NCBI RefSeq assembly: GCF_963678635.1
Contig: NC_087071.1
Span: 47,350,889 to 47,414,888 of the forward strand
Length of the DNA: 64,000 nucleotides
Source: Symsagittifera roscoffensis
Taxonomy: Eukaryota; Xenacoelomorpha; Acoela; Convolutidae
Direction: 5' to 3'
Shown: in pieces, positions 33,771-42,339 of the stretch
Layout of the letters: each line of letters opens with the position of its first letter
How positions within the stretch are numbered: the stretch's first letter is position 1
Translations under genes and position numbers: made by a program
Notes under the pieces: generated by a model
Told to the model about the DNA's origin: nothing
What the model saw: the letters and a program-made list of their open reading frames with translations, nothing else
The model's database searches: none

Positions 33771-34015
33771 AGTAGTATTGTAATCCGCCGTGTGTCCTTA
33801 GGGGGGGGGGTTTTTTCGACGGTAGGGGTATTTGGGGTCCTACCAAAAGTAGGGTCCAAAAGGACCCATCTTTTTTAAAGACCCCAAAGTACCCTGCCCG
33901 AAATAAAAAGACCCCTCTCTTAGGACACCCGGCAGACAAAATACTTTGGTATTTATTTTCGCGCGGTGGTTAAATTTAATCTCTTCCAAACTTTCCCACT
34001 GTTCAACTAAATAAG
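33771..34015 (+). repeat. Polinton left terminal inverted repeat
   Basis: Matches the complement of 51722-51963 with scattered differences, mostly in the G run (10 G here) and near the inner end. GC-rich blocks such as GGACCCATC and CCTGCCCGAAATAAAAAGACC are shared. Frames reading through it on either strand are not genes. Confidence 0.93.
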
Positions 34016-34198
34016 TTTGAGACCCCATTAAAAAACTGACCTGCTTGAGAAGGAGGAAGGACGTGACAAATAATAAGAGGGTAAGAAGGTAAAGAGGACT
34101 TGATAAATAATAGATAAAGTAACATATAAAAAAAAAGAAAAAAATAAAATAAAAACGGAATGTTGACAGGAGTACGGATAGGAGAGCAGAGGAAGGGT

Positions 34199-34549
34199 TT
34201 ACGGCCACATCCGCATGTCGTCTTCGGGATCCGACCAAGGGACATGAAGAATACTGACTAGACGCTCCATTTGAAATTTGAAGCGCCACTCAGTACTCTC
34301 GAATCCCGCACCCAGAGACTCGCACAGCCAGAAATTTTCCATGCTCCCCACATCAACACACACATATTCAAATATGCCCTCCTTTTTCTCAAATGCAACC
34401 TCAATGTAATGCAGCTTAAAATTCGCTGCAGTGGTGGCCGGGGTAAACTCTACGGTCACACCAAAGATATTTTTGCCTTCGTGAGTTCCAGGTCCCACAT
34501 AAGGCAAATCAATGGGTGACTCGTGGAGACCACCAAGGGGAATATCCAT
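34199..34549 (-). CDS. Orphan Polinton protein (116 aa)
   Basis: Transcribed toward the left TIR, opposite to the neighbouring block. Acidic to neutral, rich in aromatic residues (YIEVAFEKKEGIFEYVCVDV, FWLCESLGAGFES), suggesting a small beta-rich fold. No transmembrane segment or known motif. Its codons look coherent and the stop falls just before the TIR. I do not recognise it; in this position relatives often carry lineage-specific accessory genes. Confidence 0.55.
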   Translation of the reverse strand: MDIPLGGLHESPIDLPYVGPGTHEGKNIFGVTVEFTPATTAANFKLHYIEVAFEKKEGIFEYVCVDVGSMENFWLCESLGAGFESTEWRFKFQMERLVSILHVPWSDPEDDMRMWP

Positions 34550-34593
34550 CTAAACACATGAAAATAGGTTGAAATCATTAGTTAGAAATAGGA

Positions 34594-35112
34594 GTGAGTA
34601 AGTGGTATCTAGAAGGTTACTTTCATTTCCACTGGCTTGAAATTCAGCAGGTCGGAGAAGTGCTGGAAAAAAAAATGAAATTGGAAAAACGTAGAGTTAC
34701 TTCAAAAGACTTGGAAATTATTCATGAAATTTTTATTACTTTGAAAAAAACCTATCCGGAAAACACCAACCGTCGAAATTATTTCTTAGCTGCATGTTCA
34801 CTGTTCTTCTTCTCAACTACTAATGATATAAATTACGATGTTGCTATCAAGTTGAGACCCTATGGGGGTCTGATCGGTATAGACAATTCTTCTTTGGATA
34901 AATATTTAAATGATTCGAAAATTTTACGAATGCATGCTATTTTACACGATGCCGCCGGTTTTGTCCGCGAAGTTTATAACACTGGTCCCACATACTGCTA
35001 TGTTTTACCATGGAAATGCAACAGTAGTTTGATTGGTCACTTGAGTGGAATTACGTTTTGTTTGTATATCAAACTGAAGAAACCGAAACTTTACCATTTA
35101 TTAGAATGCTGA
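34594..35112 (+). CDS. Uncharacterised Polinton protein (172 aa)
   Basis: First gene of the rightward block. It starts MSKWYLEGYF and holds the motifs YDVAIKLRPYGGLIG and SSLIGHLSGITFCLYIKL. Soluble, with no obvious catalytic signature. Its stop overlaps the best start of the next frame (ATGCTGA at 35106-35112), a sign of compact, possibly coupled translation. A role cannot be assigned. Confidence 0.6.
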   Translation: MSKWYLEGYFHFHWLEIQQVGEVLEKKMKLEKRRVTSKDLEIIHEIFITLKKTYPENTNRRNYFLAACSLFFFSTTNDINYDVAIKLRPYGGLIGIDNSSLDKYLNDSKILRMHAILHDAAGFVREVYNTGPTYCYVLPWKCNSSLIGHLSGITFCLYIKLKKPKLYHLLEC

Positions 35113-35678
35113 AGGAAAAATCAGTTGTGTTGGATTTTGAGGGATTTCGACACCAGAAAAACTTATTTATAGTAAAAGAATTAGCTATAACAACTTCCGA
35201 CTACAGTGATTCCCTAATTTTTCTACCTCCAGTTAATTTCAATTCCCTTCCAAAATCTGAACAAAAAGCCTCCAACTGGCTGACAAATTATTTGCACGGA
35301 CTTCATTGGGATAGCGGTGATTATTTATACCTGAATTTGAACCAAATCATTCAAAGTTTTGTCTTAAGAAACCCCAATGCTGTATTCTACGCCAAAGGAA
35401 AAGAAAAAGCTGATTTTTTATCCAAATACTTAGACCGCAAAGTCGTGAATCTTGACGATTTGGGCTGTCCACGAGTCGAACAATTATATTTCAAGAATTT
35501 TGTGAATTGTAACAAACACCTACCGCACCATAACTCTAAAAATCATTGTGCATTAAAAAAGTCGAAAGCGTTCTTTGATTGGTTGAAAAATGAGTGTCAA
35601 CAACGAGCGTCAGGTGAAAGTGGAGACATACATATCTCCAAATTCAGTTCTTTGTGCTTGGATGACACCAGAAAGTAA
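35106..35678 (+). CDS. DEDD/RNase H-fold-like protein (190 aa), putative nuclease
   Basis: The start at 35106 (MLKEKS) is preferred because it overlaps the upstream stop. An early DFEGF (D-x-E) follows a hydrophobic strand and precedes FIVKELAI. Then come WLTNYLHGLHWDSGD, a KGKEKADFL block, CPRVEQL, and a C-terminal CNKH...NHCALKKSKAFFDWL. The D-x-E start and His/Cys-Ala-Leu end resemble DEDD exonuclease layouts. From memory, similar unnamed proteins occur widely in arthropod and cnidarian transposable elements; I cannot verify this here. Exonuclease activity is inference. The last 89 nt overlap the next gene. Confidence 0.6.
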   Translation: MLKEKSVVLDFEGFRHQKNLFIVKELAITTSDYSDSLIFLPPVNFNSLPKSEQKASNWLTNYLHGLHWDSGDYLYLNLNQIIQSFVLRNPNAVFYAKGKEKADFLSKYLDRKVVNLDDLGCPRVEQLYFKNFVNCNKHLPHHNSKNHCALKKSKAFFDWLKNECQQRASGESGDIHISKFSSLCLDDTRK

Positions 35679-35934
35679 CATAAAGATTTCATTGACCAGG
35701 ATTGAACGCATTGATTGTAGAGGCCAAGTAGTTCAACGAAAAGAACAAGTTACACTTTCTGAAGAAGAGTTGTGCACTTTGAGGAGGTTCTTCCCCGTGA
35801 TTGACCAATTCATCTACTTTCAACGATTCAAATACATGAGTAATGTTACCCAGCAAGCGCGGTCTTTGTCTTCCCAAGCTAGTCTTAGTGCCCAAACGTC
35901 AACCAGGAGTTCAAATGGATCTAATCAGCAGTGA
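35590..35934 (+). CDS. PC4-like ssDNA-binding protein (114 aa)
   Basis: The core ISLTRIERIDCRGQ, then KEQVTLSEEELCTLRRFF with a final ID, follows the PC4/Sub1 pattern: a beta strand with basic residues, a turn, then 'VxLTxxExxxLxxxxxxID'. PC4-type domains bind single-stranded DNA, which would suit a replicating DNA virus or transposon. A Ser/Gln-rich low-complexity tail follows. It overlaps the previous gene by 89 nt and the next by 20 nt. A second PC4-like gene lies at 43141-43566 on the minus strand. Confidence 0.5.
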   Translation: MSVNNERQVKVETYISPNSVLCAWMTPESNIKISLTRIERIDCRGQVVQRKEQVTLSEEELCTLRRFFPVIDQFIYFQRFKYMSNVTQQARSLSSQASLSAQTSTRSSNGSNQQ

Positions 35935-36121
35935 ACTACCCAATGAGATTCAAAAAATAATAAGAGAAGATTCTGTGAAGAAAATTGTGTATCATGCCAA
36001 AACTGATCATGTCCCAGCCAATTATGTTTTGGAAATGCACTATGATTTTGATGATGATAATAAACCGAGTGTCTATACAGGTTATACACGATATGAAATT
36101 TATTACTGTTCAGATACTTAA
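35915..36121 (+). CDS. Small Polinton protein (68 aa), unknown
   Basis: MDLISSELPNEIQ start at 35915, overlapping the upstream stop by 20 nt. The longer frame from 35843 would lie wholly inside the previous gene. Acidic, with a DFDDDNK run and a TGYTRYEIYY end. No motif recognised. Confidence 0.45.
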   Translation: MDLISSELPNEIQKIIREDSVKKIVYHAKTDHVPANYVLEMHYDFDDDNKPSVYTGYTRYEIYYCSDT

Positions 36122-36196
36122 TTAATTTTTTTATATATGATATATATTTTTCATTCTGCAAGTTCGAGAGTGAGAGAAAGCGGTAGGGAAATTGAA

Positions 36197-36475
36197 ATGA
36201 ATGACACAGTAGTTGACGAGACTGATGGAACTATAGTTACCGATTTTGTGTATGACGAAATTCATATGGAGAAAAAATCATGGAAATTTTGCAATAACGT
36301 GACTGTACCACGGTCTGAAGTAGTTTTCATGTCACAAATGGTGTTAATTCTGATTTTATTGGCTTTTTGTATCTTTAAACTTTCATTAACGCAGTTAACT
36401 TGTGAAGAAACCTCAGTTTGGTTCTCAATTTTATCGGGTTTACTTGGTTATGTATTACCAAATCCAAGAATATGA
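36197..36475 (+). CDS. Small two-span membrane protein (92 aa), Polinton-type
   Basis: Start at MNDTVVDE (36197). A hydrophilic N-terminus is followed by a strong transmembrane segment (VFMSQMVLILILLAFCIF, about residues 43-60) and a second hydrophobic stretch ending GLLGYVLPNPRI. A short protein ending in GYxLPNP just ahead of the ATPase is, from memory, a recurring Polinton/adintovirus feature, probably a virion or host-membrane component. Its stop codon overlaps the ATPase start as ATGA (36472-36475). Confidence 0.6.
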   Translation: MNDTVVDETDGTIVTDFVYDEIHMEKKSWKFCNNVTVPRSEVVFMSQMVLILILLAFCIFKLSLTQLTCEETSVWFSILSGLLGYVLPNPRI

Positions 36476-37407
36476 ATAAAGTTATTGATACATCTACGAG
36501 ACTTTTTTTAGCCATCGTGGGCCCCTCGGGTTCTGGAAAAACAGAGCTGATATTCAAATTGTTGAAAGGAAAAACATTTTATCCCAAATTTCAAAGAGCC
36601 CTATACTTTTACAAAGAGATTCAGCCTCTTTATAGTGAAAAATCCAATACCCACATCATTGATCTAACTTTCATAAAATTCAATGGCTTTGACAGTTTGC
36701 GAAACCTTGAAAACATTCTTCTAGTTTTTGATGATTCATGCGAAGAAATCTATAACGATAAAGACTTTGTCATACTTGCAACAGCAGGAAGACACCGAGG
36801 ACTAGATGTAATATATGTTAAACATAATTTGTTCCAACAAAGCAGATGGTCTCGAACAATTGATTTAAACACATCACACATCATTCTGTTCAAATCACCT
36901 CGTGATATCCAGCAACTTGATCATCTTGGAAGACAATTGAACAACACTAAATTTTTGAGACACTGTTATCAGCTCGCTACAAAAGACACATACGGTCATC
37001 TTTTAATCGACTTGGATCCGCGTACATCCGATTGTTTGAGATATTGTTCAAACATTACACCACCTGGTCCCTCAATTTTTTACTTACCAATAAATCAAGC
37101 AGAGGTTACACCTCTCACAAATGAACGCGAAAAAATTATCTATTCTGCAGCACATGGTACAATTGAATCCCAGCCAGCTCCGAATTTTTCACTTATTTCA
37201 GTTATATGTGAATGTTTGCTCAATGTAGTCAATGGCAATGTTTCTGTTAATATTCCAAACATTGAAAATTTTCAAGTGGCATACAAACTTTTAATCAGCC
37301 GAAAAACAAAACTTGAACGAAAACGAGCAATTATTCTAACGAAACAAGGTTTCAACTTGATCAGACTGATACTTTACTTCTGGTACAGATACTTACCATC
37401 AGCATAA
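36472..37407 (+). CDS. FtsK/HerA-type DNA packaging ATPase (311 aa)
   Basis: Walker A GPSGSGKT (residues 17-24), Walker B ILLVFDD (82-88), then a sensor-like TAGRHRGLDVIYVKHN block typical of the adenovirus IVa2/A32-like packaging ATPases of Polintons. The motor would pump element DNA into procapsids. The C-terminal part (about 250-311, with KRAIILTKQGFNLI) is an extra small domain often seen attached to, or next to, Polinton ATPases. The start was chosen at 36472 because ATGA overlaps the upstream stop and upstream codons belong to the membrane-protein frame. The frame is uninterrupted. Confidence 0.9.
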   Translation: MNKVIDTSTRLFLAIVGPSGSGKTELIFKLLKGKTFYPKFQRALYFYKEIQPLYSEKSNTHIIDLTFIKFNGFDSLRNLENILLVFDDSCEEIYNDKDFVILATAGRHRGLDVIYVKHNLFQQSRWSRTIDLNTSHIILFKSPRDIQQLDHLGRQLNNTKFLRHCYQLATKDTYGHLLIDLDPRTSDCLRYCSNITPPGPSIFYLPINQAEVTPLTNEREKIIYSAAHGTIESQPAPNFSLISVICECLLNVVNGNVSVNIPNIENFQVAYKLLISRKTKLERKRAIILTKQGFNLIRLILYFWYRYLPSA

Positions 37408-37410
37408 AAC

Positions 37411-37974
37411 ATGGCAGCAGAAGAGTTTGTTTTAATTCCAAAACATACATATATCCGTGAGCAACCGCATGCATCACAAGTGCTATTTAACAGCTCAATT
37501 AAACACAAAAAGCCCCAGTTATCTTACTTGAACCGCATGAGACCTCTAATACCCACGAAGCAAAACTCAGTATCGACTGAAACTCTTCCACTACCCCTTC
37601 CACCAACACCTCCCTCAACGCCTATTGTTGACCCTGGGGAACAATCAACAGGATTTCTTACAGAAGATGAAACTAATCAATATCAGGAAGGTGGGGAGGA
37701 AGAGGAGAAGCGGATTGTGGATGAGAAGGAGCGAAAGGATAATAAAATAAACTATGAACGCATTCTATTACAATTGCAAATAATGGAGGATAAAAAATTC
37801 ACGAGAGCTAAAAATATCCTGGAGGTTATCAAAAGCTCAACTCGAGTCTCAATAAACGCCATGGATGAAACAATTTATGTTGACAAAGTACCAACCGGTC
37901 TCAAAGCAGCATCGTTTTTGTATGATATACAACAGCAAACTAAAATACTACACAACCCTACCCTGCTTACATAA
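37411..37974 (+). CDS. Polinton PY-like structural protein (187 aa), probably truncated by a frame change
   Basis: Starts MAAEEFVLIPKHTY, the FVLIPK opening of the Polinton PY family. A Pro-rich and acidic linker precedes a conserved helical part (RAKNILEVIKSSTRVSI, LYDIQQQTKILHN). The expected last conserved block ('ILSALxL...NxxAK') is not in this frame but begins the next one at 37974, joined by TAATG. Either a frameshift mutation split the gene and fused its end to the integrase, or a programmed frameshift or reinitiation operates. Confidence 0.65.
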   Translation: MAAEEFVLIPKHTYIREQPHASQVLFNSSIKHKKPQLSYLNRMRPLIPTKQNSVSTETLPLPLPPTPPSTPIVDPGEQSTGFLTEDETNQYQEGGEEEEKRIVDEKERKDNKINYERILLQLQIMEDKKFTRAKNILEVIKSSTRVSINAMDETIYVDKVPTGLKAASFLYDIQQQTKILHNPTLLT

Positions 37975-39092
37975 TGATTTTATCCGCTCTCGAACTTACC
38001 GAAGAGTCTGTTATTAACAAGTATGCCAAACACGCGGTTCAGTCAAAGATTAAAGAACAGGCCCAACGAAAAACCAAAAGTCCAACCAAATCTCCGTCAA
38101 CCTCGGGCAAAACAAAAACCCTCGACAGTAGTAAGCCATCATCAAGTTCAAAACAAACCAAACGACTCAAAACAAGAAAGAAAGCCACCACGGAAAGAGT
38201 CAAAGAAAGAGAGAAAGACGAAGATGACAGTGAATCGTACGGTACGCCCTATAACGATTCAGATTCTTCAACGTCAGAAAAGACGGAGACAAAAAGTAAA
38301 AGATGGGAAACCTACACACCAACTGAGGAAAAAATTTTGAAAAAGAGTTACACAGATAAAGCTCCAGCATTGTTCGGTAGTGTTAAAACTTTGAAGGCTA
38401 CAACGGTCATACCAAGACGAAAAGTTAAACATTTTTTACATACAGAACCATCTTATACAAAATACCGAACAGTTCGCCGCAAAATAGCTCGGCTTAAAGT
38501 GATAGTTTATGACATAAACGAAATATGGTCAATCGATTTGGCATATGTTGATAAACTAGCAAAATACAACAAAGATATCAAATATCTTTTAGTTGCAGTA
38601 GATTGCATGTCCCGTTATCTTCGCGTGCAGCCACTGAAATCAAAGTATGCCACAACAACTGCAGAAGCGTTCAATCAAATGATAAAGACAGAGAAACCGA
38701 AAAAAGTCTGGGTAGATAAAGGCACCGAGTTCAAGGGGTCATTCAAAACTTTATGTGAGAAAAAGGGTATCAAGACATATACAACAGAGAGTGAAAAGAA
38801 GTCCGCTTTCGCCGAGAGGATCATCCGATCACTAAAAAGTTTGATTTATAAGTATTTGGAGGACAAATGGACCTACTCTTACATCGATAAGCTTCAAGAC
38901 TTTGTCAACACAATAAATTCGAGAACAAACCGCGTTATCAAATTAGCCCCCAATAAAGTGACAAAAAAGGATGTTCCACGTCTAATTTCATTAAGAGCGG
39001 AACAATCATTGAAACTAGTTCGCCGACCAAAGCTCTACGTTGGCGATTTTGTGAGAATAGCAAAAATTGACATCCCTTTCGAAAGGTTATAA
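37974..39092 (+). CDS. Retroviral-type (DDE) integrase, C-terminal end out of frame
   Basis: Integrates the element into host DNA. The rve core has the catalytic triad Asp188 (WSIDLAYVD), Asp248 (VWVDKGTEF) and Glu281 (SAFAERIIRSLK), with SAFAERxIRSLK typical of Polinton/Tdd-type integrases. The first 30 residues (ILSALELTEESVINKYAK) look like the missing end of the PY-like protein. A Ser/Lys-rich low-complexity segment (about 35-120) links it to the core. The frame stops at 39092, but the remaining C-terminal domain (KGYKQSFTDEVFEIF to about 39246) continues in the next frame, so a one-base-type shift near 39080 breaks the reading. The triad itself is intact. Confidence 0.88.
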   Translation: MILSALELTEESVINKYAKHAVQSKIKEQAQRKTKSPTKSPSTSGKTKTLDSSKPSSSSKQTKRLKTRKKATTERVKEREKDEDDSESYGTPYNDSDSSTSEKTETKSKRWETYTPTEEKILKKSYTDKAPALFGSVKTLKATTVIPRRKVKHFLHTEPSYTKYRTVRRKIARLKVIVYDINEIWSIDLAYVDKLAKYNKDIKYLLVAVDCMSRYLRVQPLKSKYATTTAEAFNQMIKTEKPKKVWVDKGTEFKGSFKTLCEKKGIKTYTTESEKKSAFAERIIRSLKSLIYKYLEDKWTYSYIDKLQDFVNTINSRTNRVIKLAPNKVTKKDVPRLISLRAEQSLKLVRRPKLYVGDFVRIAKIDIPFERL

Positions 39093-39249
39093 ACAATCCT
39101 TCACTGACGAAGTTTTTGAAATATTTGACATACCAACAAGGAACCCACCGACTTATAATCTTATCGACGTTGATAGAGAACCAATAGAGGGTAATTTTTA
39201 TGAGCCCGAACTAATCAGAGTATTGGAAAAGGAAGGGTCAAGCTAAACA

Positions 39250-40110
39250 ATGTCTAGCAACTTTGGAGGTGACAAAGATTCCTTTAGTATTACATTGGTG
39301 TCATCAGCCTCAATGAATATCTTCATTGACAACTCACTAGCGAGTTTTAAAACCTGCTGAGTGAAGATATCGATCTGCAAGGCGAATGGAGAGTTGCATT
39401 GTCAGAAAATAACGTTTCCACTGATTTTAACAATGTAACAGATACTAAAATAGTGTACTATAAAAAAGACAAAGTTAGAGCAAGTCTTAAAGTGGCAAAA
39501 GATAAAATATCTAGACCATATGATGGAGAGAAAACTGAAATAACAAAGGGTGAATATGGCGAAATCGAGAAATTATTCAACGAAATCAATCGGAAGGTTG
39601 ATCTTGATAATTTCACTTATAGCATCGGACCCCATTACCAATTATCTTTCAATTTGGATGCATTATTGGGAAGGCATTACCTTTGAGAGCCCACAAATTC
39701 CTAGTATTTTGGGTTTCAAAGGTATAAGAGATGGAACGGGCTACCATATCGGCTATAAAGAATCCAGTCATATCCATAGCACTCTCACATCGCAAAACTT
39801 CATTCCGACTACCCTGTCGATATCTCTGCTGGAACCCAAATGATGTTTATCTACTTGGATATAATCCATTATCAGATTGTGGGTGACACCAAAGCACCGT
39901 TGCTCAGAGTCATTGATACTAATCGACGAGTGAAAAACGGTTACGTGTGCAGCATTGAACCAAATCATCGCAAAGTTTTTAGCAACTTAGATTATAAAAA
40001 ACTCCTCGTGAATAACATCCAGAGCAGTAAACCTACGAACAGAAACCGGTAGACATTGTACTATTTGCGGGAGGAGGAGAAAAGTTGTTTTGACTTAAAA
40101 ATTTCAAAGT
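39250..40110 (+). pseudogene. Penton-type minor capsid protein gene with several frameshifts
   Basis: Starts MSSNFGGDKDSFSITL at 39250. The conserved Polinton penton opening (FSITLVSSASMNIF, then DIDLQGEWRVALSE) is split by a stop at 39358-39360. Homology continues in the frame open to 39686, switches near 39665 to the frame ending 39843 (SPQIPSILGFKG), switches again near 39800 to the frame ending 40052 (MFIYLDIIHYQIVGDTK, APLLRVID), and ends in a fourth stretch near 40100. Single-jelly-roll penton proteins form capsid vertices. At least three breaks make a functional product unlikely unless the breaks are sequencing errors. Confidence 0.8.
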
Positions 40111-40125
40111 TTTCTGATTAAGATT

Positions 40126-40359
40126 ATGGAGGCATACTATCATAATCAAGCGACCATGCCTCACTTCTCAGGACATTACGGACAGCGGGGTAGTGGCTTC
40201 GGTGCTCTGGCTATGGGTACTGGACGAGTAGCACTTCCGTTAGCTCGGAAATTTATAGTACCAGCAGCAAAACGTATTGGAAAAGAATTACTTGTTCAAG
40301 CAGCACCCGAATTAATAGACATAGCAACCAGGAGAAGAAACGCCCCAAACAAGCCTTGA
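40126..40359 (+). CDS. Polinton basic core / membrane-active protein (pVI/pX-like), C-terminus shifted
   Basis: MEAYYHNQATMP start, then the characteristic RGSGFGALAMGTGRVALPLARKF, split here as an amphipathic helix, followed by PAAKRIGKELLVQAAPELIDIATRRR. Such proteins sit between penton and hexon genes in Polintons and resemble adenovirus minor core/cementing proteins. The frame ends at 40359, but a basic tail typical of the family (ALKKHSKKTQSKN) continues in the overlapping frame 40356-40571, which then runs into an AAC repeat. Probably one frameshift. Confidence 0.7.
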   Translation: MEAYYHNQATMPHFSGHYGQRGSGFGALAMGTGRVALPLARKFIVPAAKRIGKELLVQAAPELIDIATRRRNAPNKP

Positions 40360-40447
40360 AAAAACACAGTAAAAAAACACAATCAAAAAACAAGTTGGAG
40401 CTGGACGCAGTTAAATCCCATATGAGCAGGAATAGAACGGAAGAGAG

Positions 40448-40486
40448 CAACAACAACAACACCAACAACAACAACAACAACAACAA
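40448..40486 (+). repeat. AAC trinucleotide microsatellite
   Basis: About twelve AAC units with one ACC interruption, followed by an AAGAAAAAG tract. It has probably expanded inside the end of the core-protein gene. Confidence 0.9.
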
Positions 40487-40567
40487 GAAAAAGAAAAACA
40501 AAAGCTCTCATTCCACAAAAACGAACCCCACTGAGCAGTCGGTCCAACTTTTTCACCAAAGTACGAA

Positions 40568-41888
40568 ATGATTTCTAATTTATTGCCAACTGAAGCAACT
40601 CACAGCTCATTAGATTTATTTGAAAAGCCTCCTCTACTCGTTACATTTGAAAATGCGTTCACTCAAAAAATTGGTCCATCTTATTCACCTGATGGTCCTA
40701 TGCTCGAATTTGAAAGTTTTAGGAGATAGAAACAACTTTATCGAATCTTCAACGAACTCGCTTGGAGATTGTAGCACGCGTTGTTCAAAATAATGGTAAT
40801 GTACTGCGAACTCATGCTTCAGAGGCAGCACAACGAGACACCCCATATTTGGTTAACAATCCACTTTCATCTTTATTTTCCGAATGCACAATGTCCTTGA
40901 ATGGAGAAAAAATTTCAACAACCAATGCCAATTTTGCCCATCAGAGTTTCATTGAGACCGAATTTTCACATGGTAATGATGCAAAGAAAACATGGCTTGC
41001 TTTGTCAAGGTTATTATTATGAAGATAATCCATCAGGTATTGATGGTGCTAATGGGCGAGCTGAAGATGTCGCTGAACGTAAACGAACCGTAGCTGCATC
41101 AACTGAGTTCCGTTTATTTGGTAAAATTGCTTGTGATTTTTTATCATGTGACAAACATCTTATCAGCGGTGTTACAATAAGACTTTCTCTGAGACGATCT
41201 CCTAATGACTTTGTTATCATGTCTGAGCATAGAGATAAACATTACCGTGTTGAAATCACAGAGGCTAACCTATATGTGCGCAAAATGACAGTAACCGATT
41301 TTGTGCTATCGTCGATAGAAAAAACTCTGTTGAAAACACCCGCAATATACAATTATATTGAAGTTTTACCGAAAACTTTTTTGGCCACAACTGGTGTGCA
41401 AAGCTGGCGACAAGAAGATGTTTTTGCCAAAGAGCCAGTTCGTCGAATGATTTTAGCAATGAGCTCGAATACAGCATACCTGGGAACTAACCGAACAAAC
41501 CCGTTTCATTATCAAAAATTTCAGCTGAATGAAATCATTGTTTACCGAAACGGTCTGCCCATTGCAGGAACTCCTGTGTCAACGACTGATAACAAAAGAA
41601 TATACTATAAACACATTGGAAGCTCTAGACTTTGTTTTCAACAATAGTCATGGAATCAGTTTGGCTAATTACCACAATCATTATATAATGGCATTTGATC
41701 TCACATCTACTCAGGAGGCTTCACATGACTTTATTCATCCTGAATTGACCAATTGCACCATTTCAGTAGAACTGAAGTTTGATGCACCGCTGGGGGAAAA
41801 TGTAGAGTTACTTTTCATGGGAGAGCGTGCATCAACAGTATACGTGCGTTCCGATAGAAAAATAGCTAAAAACACTCTAATGTGTTGA
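40568..41888 (+). pseudogene. Hexon-type (double jelly-roll) major capsid protein gene with frameshifts
   Basis: Starts MISNLLPTEATHSSLDLFEK at 40568. Typical Polinton MCP blocks follow: IGPSYSPDGPMLEF, PLSSLFSECTMSLNGE, ADDRKRT-like DVAERKRTVAAS, FRLFGKIACDFLSCDK, VTIRLSLRRSPNDF, FNPFH-like TNPFHYQKF, and a long C-terminal part ending 41888. The reading changes frame near 40729, 41010 and 41620, so no single frame encodes it. The protein would form the icosahedral shell. All blocks are still recognisable, so decay is recent or partly artefactual. Confidence 0.82.
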
Positions 41889-41892
41889 CTCG

Positions 41893-42339
41893 GTGAAAAA
41901 AATGGACAATTTACAGATTACTGAGCTTATTCACCGATGCAAGCATTTGAAACATCGATTTTGTGGCATTTTTCCCGCTAACTTAGCATTTAATACAATA
42001 TTGAAACGTGACAATACTTTCATGATAGTGAACGCATCAAACTCAGACCAGCCAGGAACTCATTGGTTACTGTTTGCTCAAGCTGGTGGTCAAATTTTTT
42101 TTTGCAGATCCTCTTGGACGAAGCCTACACAACTATCCACATGTATACAAAATATGAGACGTTCTATCCATGAGGGAAACCAAATACTGATGAATAAGCC
42201 AATCCAATCAGCTAACTCGGTCTTGTGCGGACTTTATTGTATTTATGTTGCTCATGTTATAATTTCATCTAAATTTCCTATAGGTTTCAAGGTTAATGAC
42301 CATGACATGATGCGTTTTGCTAAACATATGATGTTATAA
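41893..42339 (+). CDS. Adenain-like cysteine protease (148 aa), Asp segment out of frame
   Basis: Virion maturation protease of the Ulp1/adenain (C5) family. His57 (GTHWLL), Gln105 (PIQSANS) and Cys112 (CGLYCIYVAH) are in frame. The acidic triad member normally sits in 'ADPLG' after a hydrophobic strand. Here that segment is encoded just after a T9 run (42095-42103) but in the neighbouring frame, so the open frame reads CRSSW instead. A second compensating shift near 42160-42170 restores the frame. The ORF looks open yet is probably inactive as read, unless the T-run length is a sequencing error. Start at 41893, or MDNLQ at 41902. Confidence 0.78.
   Translation: MKKMDNLQITELIHRCKHLKHRFCGIFPANLAFNTILKRDNTFMIVNASNSDQPGTHWLLFAQAGGQIFFCRSSWTKPTQLSTCIQNMRRSIHEGNQILMNKPIQSANSVLCGLYCIYVAHVIISSKFPIGFKVNDHDMMRFAKHMML

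Noticed and set aside
33840..34289. Minus frames across the Polinton left end (149 and 80 codons)
   Set aside because: They lie largely in the terminal inverted repeat and low-complexity AT DNA, with hydrophobic translation of poly-A/T tracts.
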